A stretch of 64,000 nt of DNA from Strongylocentrotus droebachiensis (lineage: Eukaryota; Echinodermata; Echinoidea; Camarodonta; Strongylocentrotidae). The notes beneath the pieces are model-generated. The model worked only from the letters and a program-made list of their open reading frames with translations, ran no database searches and was not told the origin of the DNA. A program made the position numbers and the translations under genes. The stretch lies in assembly GCA_035222895.1 (NCBI GenBank), contig JAVYIG010000041.1, forward strand, positions 1,116,001 to 1,180,000, written 5' to 3'. This document shows positions 61,142 to 64,000 of the stretch, in pieces. The stretch's first letter is position 1, and each line of letters begins with the position of its first letter.

Positions 61142-62076
61142 CACGCGACAGGTGCATACAGTCTGCTGATAAGACCAAATACCTTTGCACTCTTCAGGAA
61201 CAAGACACACATGGGTACAAATTATTCAAGAGATAAAGACCATCTCCCGTTCTAAAGATCAACTCGAGATCAGGGGTGTTAACTCGGCACGCGACTTGTC
61301 GATAGGGGTTAAAGTCTCTACTCCTATTATCTTTTATTTTCAGGAGCTGTCGGAATTCATTATAGGTTTTAGAATGGGCAGTTCAGAAGTCCACCCCACG
61401 CGCCCTTTTATGAATATTTAATTAAGCTGTTTGGAGGAGTGACTTGGACACGCGACGACACGCGAAGACCCCTGCTTTGTCCAGCTAGAGGCGATTGTCC
61501 TCTAGACATGGTGGATTAACTGGTAATTACGAATATTTGATGATGGGTGAGGGCGTATAGAATAAGGTGTTTGCGCAACAGGGCAAGAAAAGGATCTGAT
61601 GAGCATGATGAGGGGGCGTCCTCCAGTCCGCGTCTGTCTGTCGTAATCCCCATCCCGAGGCATCAATGCATCTACATAACAAAAGACCATGTCAATGAAA
61701 AGAGGGTATAGATCTACTCCGGGCACGCGACTTAAAAACGACTATTGATCTATGCTCTTTGGTCTTATTCGATAACCGTTGGAAGTCCAAACAAATAAAA
61801 ACGACCTTTTTCTATGAAGCCATTCAAACAAGCATAAAACCCAACTGGAGTTAAGACCTAGAGCTGGGTACCATCTGCGCAAGTTCCCGAGATAGTTAAC
61901 TTCTCATCTGCATATTATGGATAAAATAGAGGGCATAAGAGAATAATAGGCACGCGAGGACCCGTGTAAACAGAATGTAATGGCGCTGCCCTTATAGTAA
62001 CTCACTATTGTTTGAGTGACTTCTACGACAATGCAGTTTTGTCGTTGGCACGAGCGGGGGACGAGGGGCACGCGAG
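61142..62076. promoter_or_regulatory. Cluster of eight CACGCG (Hairy/HES class C) sites
   Basis: CACGCG occurs at 61142, 61288, 61397, 61449, 61459, 61724, 61951 and 62069. Two are the full GGCACGCGAC (61286-61295, 61722-61731) and two are GGCACGCGAG (61949, 62067). GGCACGCGAC is the established high-affinity Hairy site. The sequences between sites are unrelated, so this is not a tandem repeat. It lies ~24 kb upstream of the Delta start codon. Confidence 0.5.
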
Positions 62077-62099
62077 GGCTTTACGACGTACACCAGCAG

Positions 62100-64000
62100 C
62101 GTGTGCTAGCTCTTTGTTTCTCCACATTCGACAGTAATTAGCTTTGTTCCATTCGGGGCTCGCTCACGTAGAAACGATCAGCGAGGTCGAGAAAGACAAA
62201 GCCCCCGGGTGTAGCCCGTCACTCTACGAAAGACCTACTGCACCGAAGTATTAGGTACACTCTCTGTAAGCCTTACCCGAAGGGTTGCTTCTGCAAATTC
62301 TAACACCTGAGAGGTGTAAACCGACATGTAGTTTTCTCCAAAAAAATCAATTGTGATCTTGCATTTTGGGTCACTCTCAAAGAGTGGAGCCTTATTATGT
62401 GAATTTGTGTCAAACTATACAAAAGTATGAAGTTAGGAGCCTTTCCACTTCGTCTTTTTCCATGTAGCTCTTTGCATTATCTTCCACTTCGCTTCGTGAT
62501 AAAGTTTCTCGAAACATATCGATATTTTGAATATGAATAACCTGATAATCAATAAATAGCCTACGTCCTTTCTCAACTTTACCGTACAAAAATATTTTGA
62601 TATAAACATGCATGTGTGCGTATTATGTTTACGTATATAGGCTTACACTTTTGATACGCATTTATATCAAAACTAGATTGCAACGTCATGCAAGCAGTAT
62701 TGCAGCGAAATATGCAGTAGTGAGTTAGCTGGTAGTGCTTCAGCGACCACCTGTTAATTTAGTTCCTCCATCCGGCAGTCCAATAACAATGCAAAACTGT
62801 TTCTTCCATTAACCATCTACGATTCTCTCTATTTCTCTCTCCTTTTCTCTCTCTAAACATTCCTATAAATTGATCTGCCAAAATGTGCGCTCGCCGATAA
62901 GACATCTAAACTACCCTTGGGTCATGACCCCATAACAGATCGCGATTAAAGCGCATGCGCATGATAAACAAAGTGAGCATGTCGACATGACGTTGCACTT
63001 GACATTTGACCCTTTCATGCTGAATGTCAAACTAGATCTGATCAAAGTAAGCACTTTCCTCATTTTCCTTGATGCATCTGTAGTTGTCCCTTTATAGAAA
63101 CATGTCCCTGGCACTTTTGAAGAGTATGAAGAGAAAAACGGAGGGAAAACAGTACGAGGACAAAGATTGAAATTGGTCAAACATCTTAGAGAAAAGGAGA
63201 ACACTGACAAAATTACTCTCTATATTAATAACAACATTGAAATTTAAATTGTTGCAAATAAAAGAGGACAAATTCTACCACTTTTGCTATTAGGCCTAAC
63301 TAATATCAATCGATTTATTTAAAATTGACTTTCTAATTTCAATTAGCTTTCGACAATAAGCAAGTCAGCAACACAAATTAAATGTCAGACAATATAATGC
63401 TCAATGTTTTTCTATTGTGGTACAAAAGATAATGTTAAAATTAATCTAAATGTGCGTTTTTTCATAATGCACTAAGATTAGGAGACATTTTACCTTCGCA
63501 ACCAAGGCATAGTGGATAATCATAAAAACTGTTCTGAAAAATTGAGCACAACGGCACACAAAATTATCGATCACTATCCGATCGATGGGCCATTTTGCGA
63601 CGGTCTTTATTAGCATCATTACGAAAGAAGGTTAATAATTATGAACGGTGACCATTAAGTTTGACCAAACCATACCGACGGTCATTTAACGGTCAAGTCT
63701 AAGAAGACCATCTGTTTGCCCTCCCACGACAGAAAAAATATTCGATGTTTAGGAGAAAGGTATCTTGCTCCTGAGAGGCTTAATTATAACGCACGAGCTA
63801 GTTATTTGTAGGTGTTTATCTTTTTTATACGTATTTACTTGAGGGGTAAACCCCCCTAATATGCTCATAAATATCCTTTGGTTTCTTCAAATTAAGGATG
63901 TTAAATAAATCCCTCATGTAAACATTTAGGTTTATGCCTCCAACACTTTAGTGACAAATCAGAATGATGATATTGAAAAATCCTCAAAACGAAATATATG
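62100..64000. other. Gene-free end of window
   Basis: AT-rich DNA beyond the CACGCG cluster. Short frames only, no domain recognised, one TAGGCCTA at 63291. I see no further feature. Confidence 0.5.

Noticed and set aside
60815..61255. A 146-codon plus-strand frame
   Set aside because: No motif or coding bias seen; it overlaps the start of the CACGCG cluster.

Overview
The window is AT-rich, repeat-rich animal DNA with one gene I can support: a Delta-type Notch ligand on the minus strand, spanning about 22.7-37.5 kb (about 38.1 kb if a 5' leader is included). It has 11 coding exons, all introns are GT-AG, and the reading frame is continuous. The predicted protein is 797 residues: signal peptide, MNNL domain, DSL domain, nine EGF repeats, one transmembrane helix, and a cytoplasmic tail ending in the PDZ ligand ATEV. 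Intron-rich structure, tRNA-derived SINEs, hAT-type MITEs, long homopolymer C/G tracts and frequent TAGGCCTA suggest an invertebrate deuterostome, most likely a sea urchin. That assignment is inference, not proof.

Layout: 1-22.5 kb is gene-free sequence downstream of Delta, with microsatellites, SINE and LINE-like remnants and poly-C tracts. From 22.7 to 37.5 kb lie the Delta exons; introns 3, 4, 9 and 10 are larger than 1 kb. From 37.5 to 39.3 kb is the proximal upstream region, with CCAAT boxes, a TATA candidate and several CGCGTG sites. From 39.3 to 64 kb is a gene-free upstream region. It holds two hAT-like MITEs with perfect 8-bp target duplications, a TA-flanked terminal-inverted-repeat element carrying a ~91-bp minisatellite, several foldback elements and palindromes, a ~240-bp tandem duplication, and a dense cluster of CACGCG motifs at 61.1-62.1 kb.

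The most interesting signal is regulatory. The 9-mer GGCACGCGA, the core of the Hairy/HES binding site, occurs ten times across the window on either strand. Four of these lie within 0.8 kb about 24 kb upstream of the Delta start codon. HES proteins are established repressors of Delta genes (HesC represses delta in sea urchin embryos), so this may be a distributed repressor-input landscape. Su(H)/CSL-type CGTGGGAA sites and an E-box/nuclear-receptor composite site lie in intron 3. No previously undescribed protein system was found.
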